From the NCBI GenBank assembly GCA_014896635.1, contig JADBKA010000107.1, forward strand, positions 1-15,580: a stretch of 15,580 bases of DNA, read 5' to 3'. The stretch is from Ktedonobacteraceae bacterium (GTDB taxonomy: Bacteria; Chloroflexota; Ktedonobacteria; Ktedonobacterales; Ktedonobacteraceae). The position numbers and the translations under genes were made by a program. Under the pieces are notes generated by a model. It did not search any database and was not told the DNA's origin. It saw nothing but the letters and a program-made list of their open reading frames with translations. Positions 7,727-13,904 of this stretch are shown here, piece by piece. Within the stretch, counting starts at the first letter, position 1; the number at the start of each line of letters is the position of its first letter.

Positions 7727-9007
7727 TCAGATCTGCAATAGCAGCAGGGATCTCCATTTCCTCGGCGGTGAGTCCACCGTGATGGCCCAATGCATATCAA
7801 AACGCCCTTCCTCGTACCACCAGACTGTTTCATGCTGGTAGGGAAGCAGAACAACGTTGCCCACGCGCTGCAAAAAGACCGTCGAAGGTTTGCGCAGTCC
7901 GAAGAAGCCCTGCTCCAGCAAATCGGCAGTACGATGAACTTCAGCTCGTCCCGGCAGGTGTCTGCGCAGTACATCAATTGCCTCGTCCATGCACTCCTCT
8001 TTGAGGTGGAGAAACATGTCACGAGGAGAGCCTGCCGGCACCAGCGGATTGTTCCTGGCATTGGTGCGAAAGTAGCGTTCAATACCAGTGATCTGCCTGT
8101 TGAGGTAGAATGTCGTCTGGGGATCAACGCTCATATGCCCGTGATCGGCACTCATCATCAACAGCGTCTTGCCACCTCCCACTTCCCGCTGCGAACCGCT
8201 ACAGAAGTGCTGATCCAGCACCGTCAGCAGCGCGACAATGCTCTCATCCGCCTGCTTTGACTCCGGCCCGTACAGATGACACATCGCGTCAATGCGATCA
8301 AAATAGAGAAAGTAGTACGTCGGCACTGTCGTCCTGTTCGCCACCAGTTCGAGCAGATGGGTAAAGGCTTCTTGAGCGTTCTTGTAGGGATGTACGGACG
8401 CACCGCGAAAGACAATATCGGAGAAGGTGGAAGGCGTGTATGCCTGGTATTGAAAGATGTGCGCTGCCACTCCCTGTTCTTGCAACGCCTGGTAGAAGGT
8501 TCGCCTGGGATAGAAGGCTGCGGGAGGAAGCTTTGTTTGCTTCAAGGTGTCACGCGCAGTTTTATCACCTGCATAAGAGAAGAGTAGAGGGGCGATAATC
8601 TCATCGACCAGGGGTTCGTAATACTGCCACTCGTAGACGCCGCTCTCCCCTACTTCCAGGCCGGTATGGATGCAGGTCGCATGCGCTGCGGTCGTCGAGG
8701 GAAACTGCGAGGTCAGCTTCGAGACAACACCCCATTCCAGGACAGTCTTTAGAAAGCTGCTTCTATCAGCATAACGCTCGAAGAATTTCCAGCCAAAACT
8801 ATCAATGAACAGAAAAATAACTTTGTCGTAGCGCGTCGGCAGATCGCCAAAAACATCCAGGGGTAACGCGCTTCGTTCTTTGCCGCTGAGGAGAAAAGAG
8901 ATGGTCGCGGGGAGATTGGAAAAGCAGTACGAATCGTAGCATGGCCTGCTAAAGAAGCGTGAGAATTTCGCGCTCCCGACCACGCCCAGTGAAGCTGAAT
9001 TTAACAT
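7727..9007 (-). CDS. type I phosphodiesterase / nucleotide pyrophosphatase-like protein, 3' end frameshifted
   Basis: Alkaline-phosphatase-superfamily metallohydrolase that would cleave phosphodiesters or pyrophosphates; the substrate is unknown. Seen in order: metal-binding FLFIDSFGW (D69), nucleophile loop QFPSTTAAHA (Thr at about 105-106), FDRIDAMCHLYGP (D240, H244) and SADHGHM (D288, H289). The family's last ligand motif, His in HGGLT, is missing from the present frame after residue 406 (DMH). The -1 frame directly after that point encodes GHHGGLTAEEMEIP, a near-perfect copy of the motif, so one base seems lost near 7784-7790. The stop at 7727 is therefore probably not the original end; the shifted frame stays open to 7620. 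Either this is a recent pseudogene or the sequence has an indel error. No signal peptide or membrane helix is evident. It is transcribed divergently from the tetR gene. Confidence 0.82.
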   Translation of the reverse strand: MLNSASLGVVGSAKFSRFFSRPCYDSYCFSNLPATISFLLSGKERSALPLDVFGDLPTRYDKVIFLFIDSFGWKFFERYADRSSFLKTVLEWGVVSKLTSQFPSTTAAHATCIHTGLEVGESGVYEWQYYEPLVDEIIAPLLFSYAGDKTARDTLKQTKLPPAAFYPRRTFYQALQEQGVAAHIFQYQAYTPSTFSDIVFRGASVHPYKNAQEAFTHLLELVANRTTVPTYYFLYFDRIDAMCHLYGPESKQADESIVALLTVLDQHFCSGSQREVGGGKTLLMMSADHGHMSVDPQTTFYLNRQITGIERYFRTNARNNPLVPAGSPRDMFLHLKEECMDEAIDVLRRHLPGRAEVHRTADLLEQGFFGLRKPSTVFLQRVGNVVLLPYQHETVWWYEEGRFDMHWAITVDSPPRKWRSLLLLQI

Positions 9008-9054
9008 GCCTGTCCCTGCTTCCTAGAAAGTAGGCTGTGAGGTTCTCTATCACT

Positions 9055-9076
9055 GTGAAGCAGCAGACTGCTTCAC
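9055..9076. promoter_or_regulatory. 22-bp perfect palindrome at the phosphodiesterase promoter
   Basis: GTGAAGCAG (9055-9063) and CTGCTTCAC (9068-9076) form a perfect 9-bp inverted repeat around CAGA. Read on the minus strand it begins 4 bp after the -10 box at 9081-9086, so it covers the expected transcription start and lies 48 bp before the start codon. It fits an operator or a 5' transcript hairpin. No U-tract follows, so a terminator is less likely. Confidence 0.5.
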
Positions 9077-9080
9077 GTTA

Positions 9081-9089
9081 AGTATAGCA
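9081..9089 (-). promoter_or_regulatory. extended -10 element of the phosphodiesterase gene
   Basis: TGCTATACT on the minus strand is an extended -10 element. No good -35 box is seen at 16-18 bp, which is acceptable for extended -10 promoters. The 9-mer is identical to the one in the candidate secD promoter. Confidence 0.4.
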
Positions 9090-9224
9090 CGAATTTTTCC
9101 GTTTTTTACCAGGGATTATTCTTTTAAGCAAGGGCATTCCGCCGGGCATTCGGCCCGAAGATAATGAGGCTGGCACGCAGTCGAGCCTCGAGAAGCCGGC
9201 ACGCTATGTTGAGTAGGAAGTCGA

Positions 9225-9389
9225 TCAACCCGGTTGACTGCGATCAGCAGAAATCAGCAGAACAGATCTATCAGGCCCTCGCGGCCAAATTGAACGAAAG
9301 AATTTCTCCGGCTCGATCACTTTGGGATCGATAAACGGGTACCAGGAGAGGTTGCCAGGGCCGTCAGCGACTTTTTTCTGAAGTAGCAT
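9225..9389 (-). CDS. possible 54-residue ORF or gene remnant
   Basis: An ATG at 9389 opens a 54-codon frame ending at 9225. AGGAG lies very close to the ATG (2-nt spacing). The predicted peptide has a protein-like composition, with WYPFIDPKVIEPEKFF near its middle and VLLISADRSQPG at its end. I do not recognise the family. It occupies most of the otherwise empty 399-bp region between the divergent genes. It may be the remaining 5' part of a lost gene, since ISADRSQPG ends abruptly, or a genuine small gene. There is no signal peptide or membrane helix. Confidence 0.3.
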   Translation of the reverse strand: MLLQKKVADGPGNLSWYPFIDPKVIEPEKFFRSIWPRGPDRSVLLISADRSQPG

Positions 9390-9406
9390 AGCTCCTAGAC
9401 GAAGGT

Positions 9407-9435
9407 TTGACAGAAGTGTTCCCGGCTGTTAAAAT
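9407..9435 (+). promoter_or_regulatory. strong sigma-70-type promoter of the tetR gene
   Basis: Exact TTGACA (9407-9412), a 17-bp spacer, then TAAAAT (9430-9435, 5 of 6). This is the best promoter in the window. It also shows that the TTG at 9407 is part of the -35 box and not the start codon of the regulator. Confidence 0.75.
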
Positions 9436-9445
9436 AACAGTGTTA
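9426..9445. promoter_or_regulatory. overlapping palindromic operators on the tetR promoter
   Basis: CTGTTA-AAA-TAACAG (9426-9440) is a perfect inverted repeat covering the -10 box. It overlaps a second perfect one, TAACA-G-TGTTA (9435-9445), at the expected transcription start. This placement is typical of an autorepressed TetR gene. The 7-mer AGTGTTA recurs at 10160-10166 ahead of the DUF2269 gene, a weak hint of shared control. Confidence 0.6.
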
Positions 9446-9466
9446 ACTAAGGGAACATTGGCGTCA

Positions 9467-10117
9467 ATGAAAAAAAGAATGGGTGAGACACAGAGCGAGC
9501 GACTGCACCAGGCCATTCGCCACCGGCAAGATCAGCAGAAGCAAGAATTGCGACAGGCCATTCTGAACGCGGCGGGCGAGTTGTTTCTGGAACAGGGCTA
9601 TGATCGTTTTTCGCTGCGCAAGGTGGCCGAGCGCATTGGCTACTCGCCGACAACGATCTATCTTTATTTCCGCGATAAAGATGATTTGCTCTTTACCGTC
9701 GTCGATGAGGGGTTTGCGCGTTTCCGCCAGCAGATCGCGGCGGCGGCTGCCGGGACGCAGGACTGCTGGCAGCGGCTCATTGCGCTTGGCCGCGCCTACA
9801 TGACCTTCGGCCTGGAGAATCCAGTGTACTACCAGCTCATGTTTATGCAGCGCACGGATTTCCTGACACGCAAGCCGGCAGGGAAAGATCAACCGCGTAT
9901 CGCTGCTTTCCAGGTTCTACGGCAGGCTGTGCAGGAGGCCATCGACGCGGGCGTGCTGCGCCCCGGCGACGCTGAGTGCTACAGCAATGTGCTCTGGGCC
10001 GTCGTGCATGGTATGGTCTCGCTGGCAATCAGCCTGCCCACATACTACGCGCCTCATATCCAGCGCACAATGGAGGTTGCCTGGCAAATAGAATGTGAGG
10101 GCCTGTGCCGGCATTGA
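9467..10117 (+). CDS. TetR/AcrR family transcriptional regulator
   Basis: A 216-residue repressor-type regulator. A basic, Gln-rich N-terminal helix leads to the TetR DNA-binding domain: AILNAAGELFLEQGYDRF, then the helix-turn-helix region SLRKVAERIGYSPTTIYLYF followed by RDKDDLL. The C-terminal ligand domain carries GLENPVYYQLMF and LWAVVHGMVSLAI, which fit the WHG-type TetR C-terminal domain. The frame extends upstream, but the TTG at 9407 is the -35 box. I chose ATG 9467, though TTG 9458 (with GGGA just ahead) and ATG 9479 are possible. The promoter carries overlapping palindromes, so autorepression is likely. The gene is 80 bp ahead of the DUF2269 membrane protein on the same strand, its most likely regulatory target. 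The ligand is unknown. Confidence 0.92.
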   Translation: MKKRMGETQSERLHQAIRHRQDQQKQELRQAILNAAGELFLEQGYDRFSLRKVAERIGYSPTTIYLYFRDKDDLLFTVVDEGFARFRQQIAAAAAGTQDCWQRLIALGRAYMTFGLENPVYYQLMFMQRTDFLTRKPAGKDQPRIAAFQVLRQAVQEAIDAGVLRPGDAECYSNVLWAVVHGMVSLAISLPTYYAPHIQRTMEVAWQIECEGLCRH

Positions 10118-10197
10118 TGTTTTTTTTGTAAAGGACTTAACGATGTTCTTTTAATTGATAGTGTTATTCAAAGTACAGAGCATAAGGAGATTTTGCG

Positions 10198-10656
10198 ATG
10201 TCCTGGCTTTTTACTGTTGTCAAATTCATCCACATCCTGCTGGCAATCATCGCCTTCGGCTTCAATGCCACCTACGCGCTCTGGCTGGTGCGCGCTCAGC
10301 AAAAGCCGGAGCACCTGGACTTCGCGCTGCGTGGAGTGAAGATCCTGGATGATTACTTTGCCAACCCGGCCTACCTGTTGTTGCTTGTTTCGGGACTGAC
10401 AATGGTCTTGCTGTCCGGCTACACACTGACCACTTTCTGGCTACTCGCGGCGCTCATCCTGTGGGTGGTTGCAATTGCGCTCGGCTATGGTGTCTACACG
10501 CCTACACTCAGTCGTCAGATCCGTGTACTGGCAGCCGCAGGACACGAGAGTGAAGAGTTTCGCGCGCTGTCCACACGTGGCAGTATTCTCGGCATCATCC
10601 TGGCGGTACTGGTGCTGCTGATCCTGGTTTTGATGGTTTTCAAGCCAACGTTCTGA
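10198..10656 (+). CDS. DUF2269-type integral membrane protein
   Basis: A 152-residue protein with four predicted membrane helices: about 5-30 (VVKFIHILLAIIAFGF), 55-75 (NPAYLLLLVSGLTMVLLSGY), 77-100 (TTFWLLAALILWVVAIALGY) and 128-150 (GSILGIILAVLVLLILVLMVF). The FIHILLA start and the placement of helices match the DUF2269 family, whose function is not established. A good AAGGAG ribosome site lies 8-10 bases before the ATG. It follows the TetR regulator on the same strand, with an AT-rich spacer that may hold a separate promoter. The regulator probably controls it, or the two are co-transcribed. Its 3' end faces a decayed gene on the other strand. Confidence 0.8.
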   Translation: MSWLFTVVKFIHILLAIIAFGFNATYALWLVRAQQKPEHLDFALRGVKILDDYFANPAYLLLLVSGLTMVLLSGYTLTTFWLLAALILWVVAIALGYGVYTPTLSRQIRVLAAAGHESEEFRALSTRGSILGIILAVLVLLILVLMVFKPTF

Positions 10657-10689
10657 ATCCCGTTCCTTTCCTGTGGCTGCGCTGCGCTG

Positions 10690-10892
10690 TAGATCTCGGT
10701 AACTGCTGCTGTCCCTGGCTATTCACCAGTGTATTGCCAGTATCGGCATCCAGCAACCAGGCAGCCATTGCCTCGATAGCCGGGGCGTTCCCTTCGGCGT
10801 GAGCAGCGGTCCAGCGGTCCGGCGGGTATCAATACCAGTACCGGCAGGACAATCAGCATCGCAATGCTAGCAGGAGCACGCTTACGCCGCAT
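10690..10892 (-). pseudogene. remnant of a D-Ala-D-Ala-carboxypeptidase-like (serine hydrolase) gene
   Basis: On the minus strand the ATG at 10892 opens a basic, hydrophobic leader (MRRKRAPASIAMLIVLPVLV) that looks like a signal peptide but then turns into an unlikely Arg-rich tail. In the neighbouring frame the sequence continues as TAAHAEGNAPAIEAMAAWLL and then DADTGNTLVNSQGQQQLP. This resembles the start of mature PBP5/DacA-type enzymes (AA-L-DADTG-L, then LP-ASTTKI), including an AHA-type cleavage site. The active-site STTK stretch is not recognisable after QQQLP, where the similarity ends near 10690. So there is a frameshift close to 10830-10850 plus loss of the catalytic part. It directly follows the PLD gene on the same strand (a TTG start would overlap that stop). 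I am fairly confident of decay and moderately confident of the family. Confidence 0.55.
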
Positions 10893-10909
10893 GTTTCCGG
10901 CGAGCGCTT

Positions 10910-12199
10910 TCAAATGATGAAGCGCAGTGGCGCCAGGATGCGCTCGCTCACCTTTGTGAGCCAGGGACGGTTGCGCCAGTTTTCCAGCGTCAACTCAAAC
11001 ATATCGGCGGTATCACACGCAAACAGTGCTTCCATCTGGCGCGCCAGTTCGGGACTGTAGACCTCAATGTTGATCTCGAAATTCCCAATAGAACTCAAAC
11101 GGTCGAGATTCGCCGTGCCGACGGTTGACCACTGGCCATCAATTGTACAGGTTTTTGCGTGCAGCATGGTATGGCGATAGCCAAAAATGCGAATACCGGC
11201 CCGCAGGCATTCTGTGAAGTAGCCGTGCGAGACCCAGTCCACCAGAAAGTGATTGGAGATCCAGGGAATGAGGATGCGCACGTCCACGCCGCGTCCCGCC
11301 GCATCTTTTAAGGCTTTCAGCAGGAAATGATCCGGCACAAAATACGCATTGGTCAGCCAGATAGAACGCTCAGCACGGTCAATATTCTCAATATACATGT
11401 CGCGGATCGGGAATATCAGGCGCAAAGCATTGTTATCGCGCAAGGTGATCAGAGGATCAAACTTGCGTGTATAGCGCCGTGTGATTCTGTCTTTTCTGGG
11501 ACAGGCAGCGTTCCAGAAATCAATAAAAGATTGCGCCAGGTCCGCTGCCGCCGGCCCACAGACGCGCAAATGCGTATCGCGCCAGGACGTAGCATACAGG
11601 CTTCCGATGTTGTAGCCACCGATAAAGCCGATTTTGCCATCCACCGCCAGGATTTTCCGGTGATCCAGGCCATAGCGGCGGGGATCAAGAATGTGCCAGA
11701 ATCTGGCAAAGGAATGATATTCGAGAACATGAATCGCCGGGTGAAACGAGGCAGGATCTTTAAATTCACGCGGCACCACCAGGTTGGCAAACCCATCAAA
11801 GATGACGTACACTTCCACGCCTTCAGCCGCCTTGCGTGCCAGATGCTCTTTAAATTCCTGCCCGACTGCATCGCCTTTCCAGATGTAGGACTCCAGGTAG
11901 ATCGTTTCGCGGGCGCTATCAATCGCTGCCAGCATCGCATCGTAGAGGTCGCGTCCATAACAGTACAATTGCAGTCTGTTCTCGCCAACCTGAACCTCTT
12001 CCATAGCAATGCGAGGGAAACTACGCTCCTGTTTCTTATACCGGTTGCGTAACACAGTTACAATCCAGAGAATCGAGACGGTGACAGCTTGCAGCGCAAA
12101 AATCACGCTCAGGACAAAACGCACGATCCTGGCCAGCGACAGGCGTCCTTTGATCTCAGATAAAGATTTTAACTGCTGGCGCGCTCTACTTTCCTTCAT
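10910..12199 (-). CDS. cls: cardiolipin synthase-like phospholipase D family protein
   Basis: Membrane-anchored PLD-superfamily enzyme of 429 residues, predicted to condense phosphatidylglycerol into cardiolipin. One N-terminal membrane helix (FVLSVIFALQAVTVSILWIV) is followed by two PLD domains with intact HKD motifs: HRKILAVDGKIGFIGGYN in the first and HAKTCTIDGQWSTVGTAN in the second. The stretch YLESYIWKGDAVG and the ending with R and aromatic residues also fit bacterial Cls. I chose the ATG at 12199 because GGAAGGAG lies just ahead. The frame is open to 12277, but that extension has no ribosome site and no conserved sequence. It lies downstream of pfkA on the same strand, separated by a terminator, so it probably has its own promoter. 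Other PLD activities (phosphatidyltransferase, phospholipase) cannot be excluded. Confidence 0.88.
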   Translation of the reverse strand: MKESRARQQLKSLSEIKGRLSLARIVRFVLSVIFALQAVTVSILWIVTVLRNRYKKQERSFPRIAMEEVQVGENRLQLYCYGRDLYDAMLAAIDSARETIYLESYIWKGDAVGQEFKEHLARKAAEGVEVYVIFDGFANLVVPREFKDPASFHPAIHVLEYHSFARFWHILDPRRYGLDHRKILAVDGKIGFIGGYNIGSLYATSWRDTHLRVCGPAAADLAQSFIDFWNAACPRKDRITRRYTRKFDPLITLRDNNALRLIFPIRDMYIENIDRAERSIWLTNAYFVPDHFLLKALKDAAGRGVDVRILIPWISNHFLVDWVSHGYFTECLRAGIRIFGYRHTMLHAKTCTIDGQWSTVGTANLDRLSSIGNFEINIEVYSPELARQMEALFACDTADMFELTLENWRNRPWLTKVSERILAPLRFII

Positions 12200-12297
12200 C
12201 GACTCCTTCCTTGAGTGATCGACAGAGAAGACATCTGGAAGCAAGATCATTATAAGGGGTAAGCCAGTGCTCGTCAAAGAGATATTTTACTATAAGA

Positions 12298-12328
12298 AAG
12301 AGGCAACTGGTCTGCCCTGTTGCCTCTT
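12298..12328 (-). terminator. rho-independent terminator of pfkA
   Basis: AAGAGGCAAC at 12298-12307 (with the usual T/A exchanges read on the minus strand) pairs over 10 bp with 12319-12328 around an 11-nt loop. Read on the minus strand the stem is followed by TCTTAT, a modest U-rich tail. It lies 28 bp after the pfkA stop and before the cls start. Confidence 0.7.
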
Positions 12329-12355
12329 CTATGATAGCAGTGTGGAGCGAACTGC

Positions 12356-13588
12356 TCACACGCTGACCAGTTGTGGTTGCGGCTTGTAGGGGCCGATGAT
12401 ATGCTCGAAGTACGGGCGATAGCGTGTAGGGTGGTAATCGGCAGGGTTGACGCGGCGAGGCGGGTACTGCTTGCCGGGAATGTCGGTGCAGATGAACTCC
12501 CCATCGCGGTGCGCCGCCATCACGCCATGCACTCCCTGCTCTACCAGGCTCATCACCAGGTTAGTGTAGAAGATTGCCATGTGTTTGTCGTAGACTTCCG
12601 GCTCGCCGCTGCGCAGGAAGTAGGTCAGATCTATCGGCAGGAAGCGCACATGCGGCAAACGCTGAGCGAGTTGCTCGGCCAGAAACTCGGCGACGTTTTC
12701 CTTCTTGCGATGCCCATAGGCATCTGGCGGGCCAACTTCAGGCACAGGCACTCCCAGATTCGCCCCTTCTGAGAGAATCACCGTCGAGTAACCCTCTGGA
12801 TTACGCGCGCGGTCGCGCATCACCAGGTCAGCCAGAGGATCAATCTGCACCGGCACCTCAGGGATCACCAGCCGGTCAGCCCAGGTGACTATTGCTGTTT
12901 CGAGCGCGGTAAAGCCAGCATCACGCCCGAACATGCGGAAAAGGATGGTATGTCCATGCGAACCGGCAACGGAACGCAGGCGATTGATGAACTCTGCCGC
13001 CCGGCTGATAGCGGTCTGAAAGCCAATGCAATAGTCTGTGCCGGGGACATCGTTATCCATCGTCTTGGGAATACCCCAGACCGGCACGCCCCTCTCCACC
13101 AGCTTTGCGCCGTAGCTCAGCGTATCATCGCCGCCGATGACAACCAGCCCGTCCAGTCCTAGAAATTCGATATTCGCCAGCACTTCGTCGGTTAGATCGA
13201 CGCGATCACCGGGCTTATGCCCCTCAGCATAGGAGCGCAGATGCGGCGGTAGATCGCTCACTTTCATATTCGCAGGATTCGTGCGGGTCGATTGCAGGAT
13301 CGTCCCACCCTGCCTGTCAATATTGCGCGTATTCAGACGCGACAGTGGCATCAGGTAGCCGTCTTTCCAGGTCGTAGGATCTTCCTGCTTGAACGTCAGG
13401 GCTTCGCGGCCACGCGAGCGATCCAGCAGCGTGATCCCTTCCCAGCCGGCGCGCAGTCCCATGACGCTGATGCCCATTGTCTCAGCGCGGTAGACCATTG
13501 CTTTGATGGCCGCGTTCAAGCCCGGCACATCGCCACCGCCCGTGAGTACGCCCAACGAGCGAATAGGCCTCAACACCTGTTGTGGCAT
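12356..13588 (-). CDS. pfkA: 6-phosphofructokinase with pyrophosphate-type active-site signature
   Basis: Phosphofructokinase of 410 residues, phosphorylating fructose 6-phosphate in glycolysis. Motifs: LTGGGDVPGLNAAI (15-28) phosphate loop, IGGDDTLSYG (151-160), IPKTMDND (173-180) with the catalytic base D178, FRMFGRDAGFTAL and LSEGAN. At the two positions that sort the family (E. coli 104 and 124) this protein has Asp (D155 in GGDD) and Lys (K175 in PKT). By the published family rule, Asp plus Lys marks pyrophosphate-dependent enzymes, Gly plus Lys the ATP-dependent group III, and Gly plus Gly classic ATP enzymes. Biochemical donor use is inferred, not shown, and Chloroflexota enzymes can be atypical. 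GGAGAGAGG ahead of the ATG supports the start, and a terminator follows. It appears to be a single-gene transcript. Confidence 0.93.
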   Translation of the reverse strand: MPQQVLRPIRSLGVLTGGGDVPGLNAAIKAMVYRAETMGISVMGLRAGWEGITLLDRSRGREALTFKQEDPTTWKDGYLMPLSRLNTRNIDRQGGTILQSTRTNPANMKVSDLPPHLRSYAEGHKPGDRVDLTDEVLANIEFLGLDGLVVIGGDDTLSYGAKLVERGVPVWGIPKTMDNDVPGTDYCIGFQTAISRAAEFINRLRSVAGSHGHTILFRMFGRDAGFTALETAIVTWADRLVIPEVPVQIDPLADLVMRDRARNPEGYSTVILSEGANLGVPVPEVGPPDAYGHRKKENVAEFLAEQLAQRLPHVRFLPIDLTYFLRSGEPEVYDKHMAIFYTNLVMSLVEQGVHGVMAAHRDGEFICTDIPGKQYPPRRVNPADYHPTRYRPYFEHIIGPYKPQPQLVSV

Positions 13589-13638
13589 TGTATAACCTCT
13601 CTCCGAATGATAGTTCTCTTTTTCCTTCTCTTCAGGTC

Positions 13639-13667
13639 TGTATAATGTCTATGAATAAGTGCCTCAA
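13639..13667 (-). promoter_or_regulatory. candidate pfkA promoter
   Basis: On the minus strand, TTGAGG (13662-13667) and TATACA (13639-13644) are separated by 17 bp. Each matches the sigma-70 consensus at 4 of 6 bases. They lie about 50 bp ahead of the pfkA start codon. Confidence 0.4.
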
Positions 13668-13815
13668 ACAAAGGCAGGTCGGTGCCTACCAGAGATTTTA
13701 CCACCAGTTTCTAGAATTACTATATCCTCTCTGGCACAGTAGGAAAATATGAGCACTTTGCACACAAAGAGCCCTCACCGCATAGCAAAAGGGCGAGTGT
13801 GCATGCGCAACTTCC

Positions 13816-13845
13816 TTGTTAAAACCTCCGATTTTATGGTAGACT
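13816..13845 (+). promoter_or_regulatory. candidate promoter of the omega-RNA / iscB transcript
   Basis: TTGTTA (13816-13821) and TAGACT (13840-13845) at 18-bp spacing, 4 of 6 consensus matches each. A start about 7 bp downstream would give a transcript beginning some 50 nt before the structured scaffold. Weak by sequence, supported by position. Confidence 0.3.
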
Positions 13846-13904
13846 CTCAACGTTGCGCGTCTTCCTGAAACAGGCTCAGCCTATTGAGTGAGGAGCAACT
13901 GATC

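Larger units (their letters stand above)
13589..13904. other. intergenic region between pfkA and the IscB element
   Basis: About 316 bp. It holds the candidate pfkA promoter (minus strand) and a possible promoter for the omega-RNA at 13816-13845. There are small inverted repeats such as GCCCT/AGGGC (13771-13775 and 13790-13794) and AGGCT-C-AGCCT (13872-13882). A 39-codon frame (13749-13868) is present without convincing coding features. If the omega-RNA scaffold begins near 13905, the roughly 20 nt before it would be the native guide. No other gene or repeat is seen. Confidence 0.5.

Noticed and set aside
7714..8127. 137-codon minus-strand frame overlapping the phosphodiesterase 3' end
   Set aside because: It is not the frame that carries HGGLT and has Cys/Arg/Ser-rich shadow composition.
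9407..9466. N-terminal extension of the TetR protein from TTG 9407
   Set aside because: The TTG is part of an exact TTGACA -35 box, and the extension overlaps the -10 box and operators.
10719..10913. 64-codon small membrane protein downstream of cls
   Set aside because: The second half is Arg-rich, and the adjacent frame carries recognisable serine-hydrolase sequence, so a frameshifted remnant explains it better.
11327..12052. 241-codon plus-strand open frame antisense to the PLD gene
   Set aside because: It lies entirely opposite a gene with two intact HKD motifs and has no domain, ribosome site or protein-like composition.
13771..13794. GCCCT/AGGGC hairpin as a terminator
   Set aside because: Only 5 bp with a 14-nt loop and no U-tract, and no gene ends nearby on either strand.
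13749..13868. 39-codon plus-strand ORF with AGGA ahead of its ATG
   Set aside because: No hydrophobic segment, domain or other support; it overlaps the candidate omega-RNA promoter and is likely chance.
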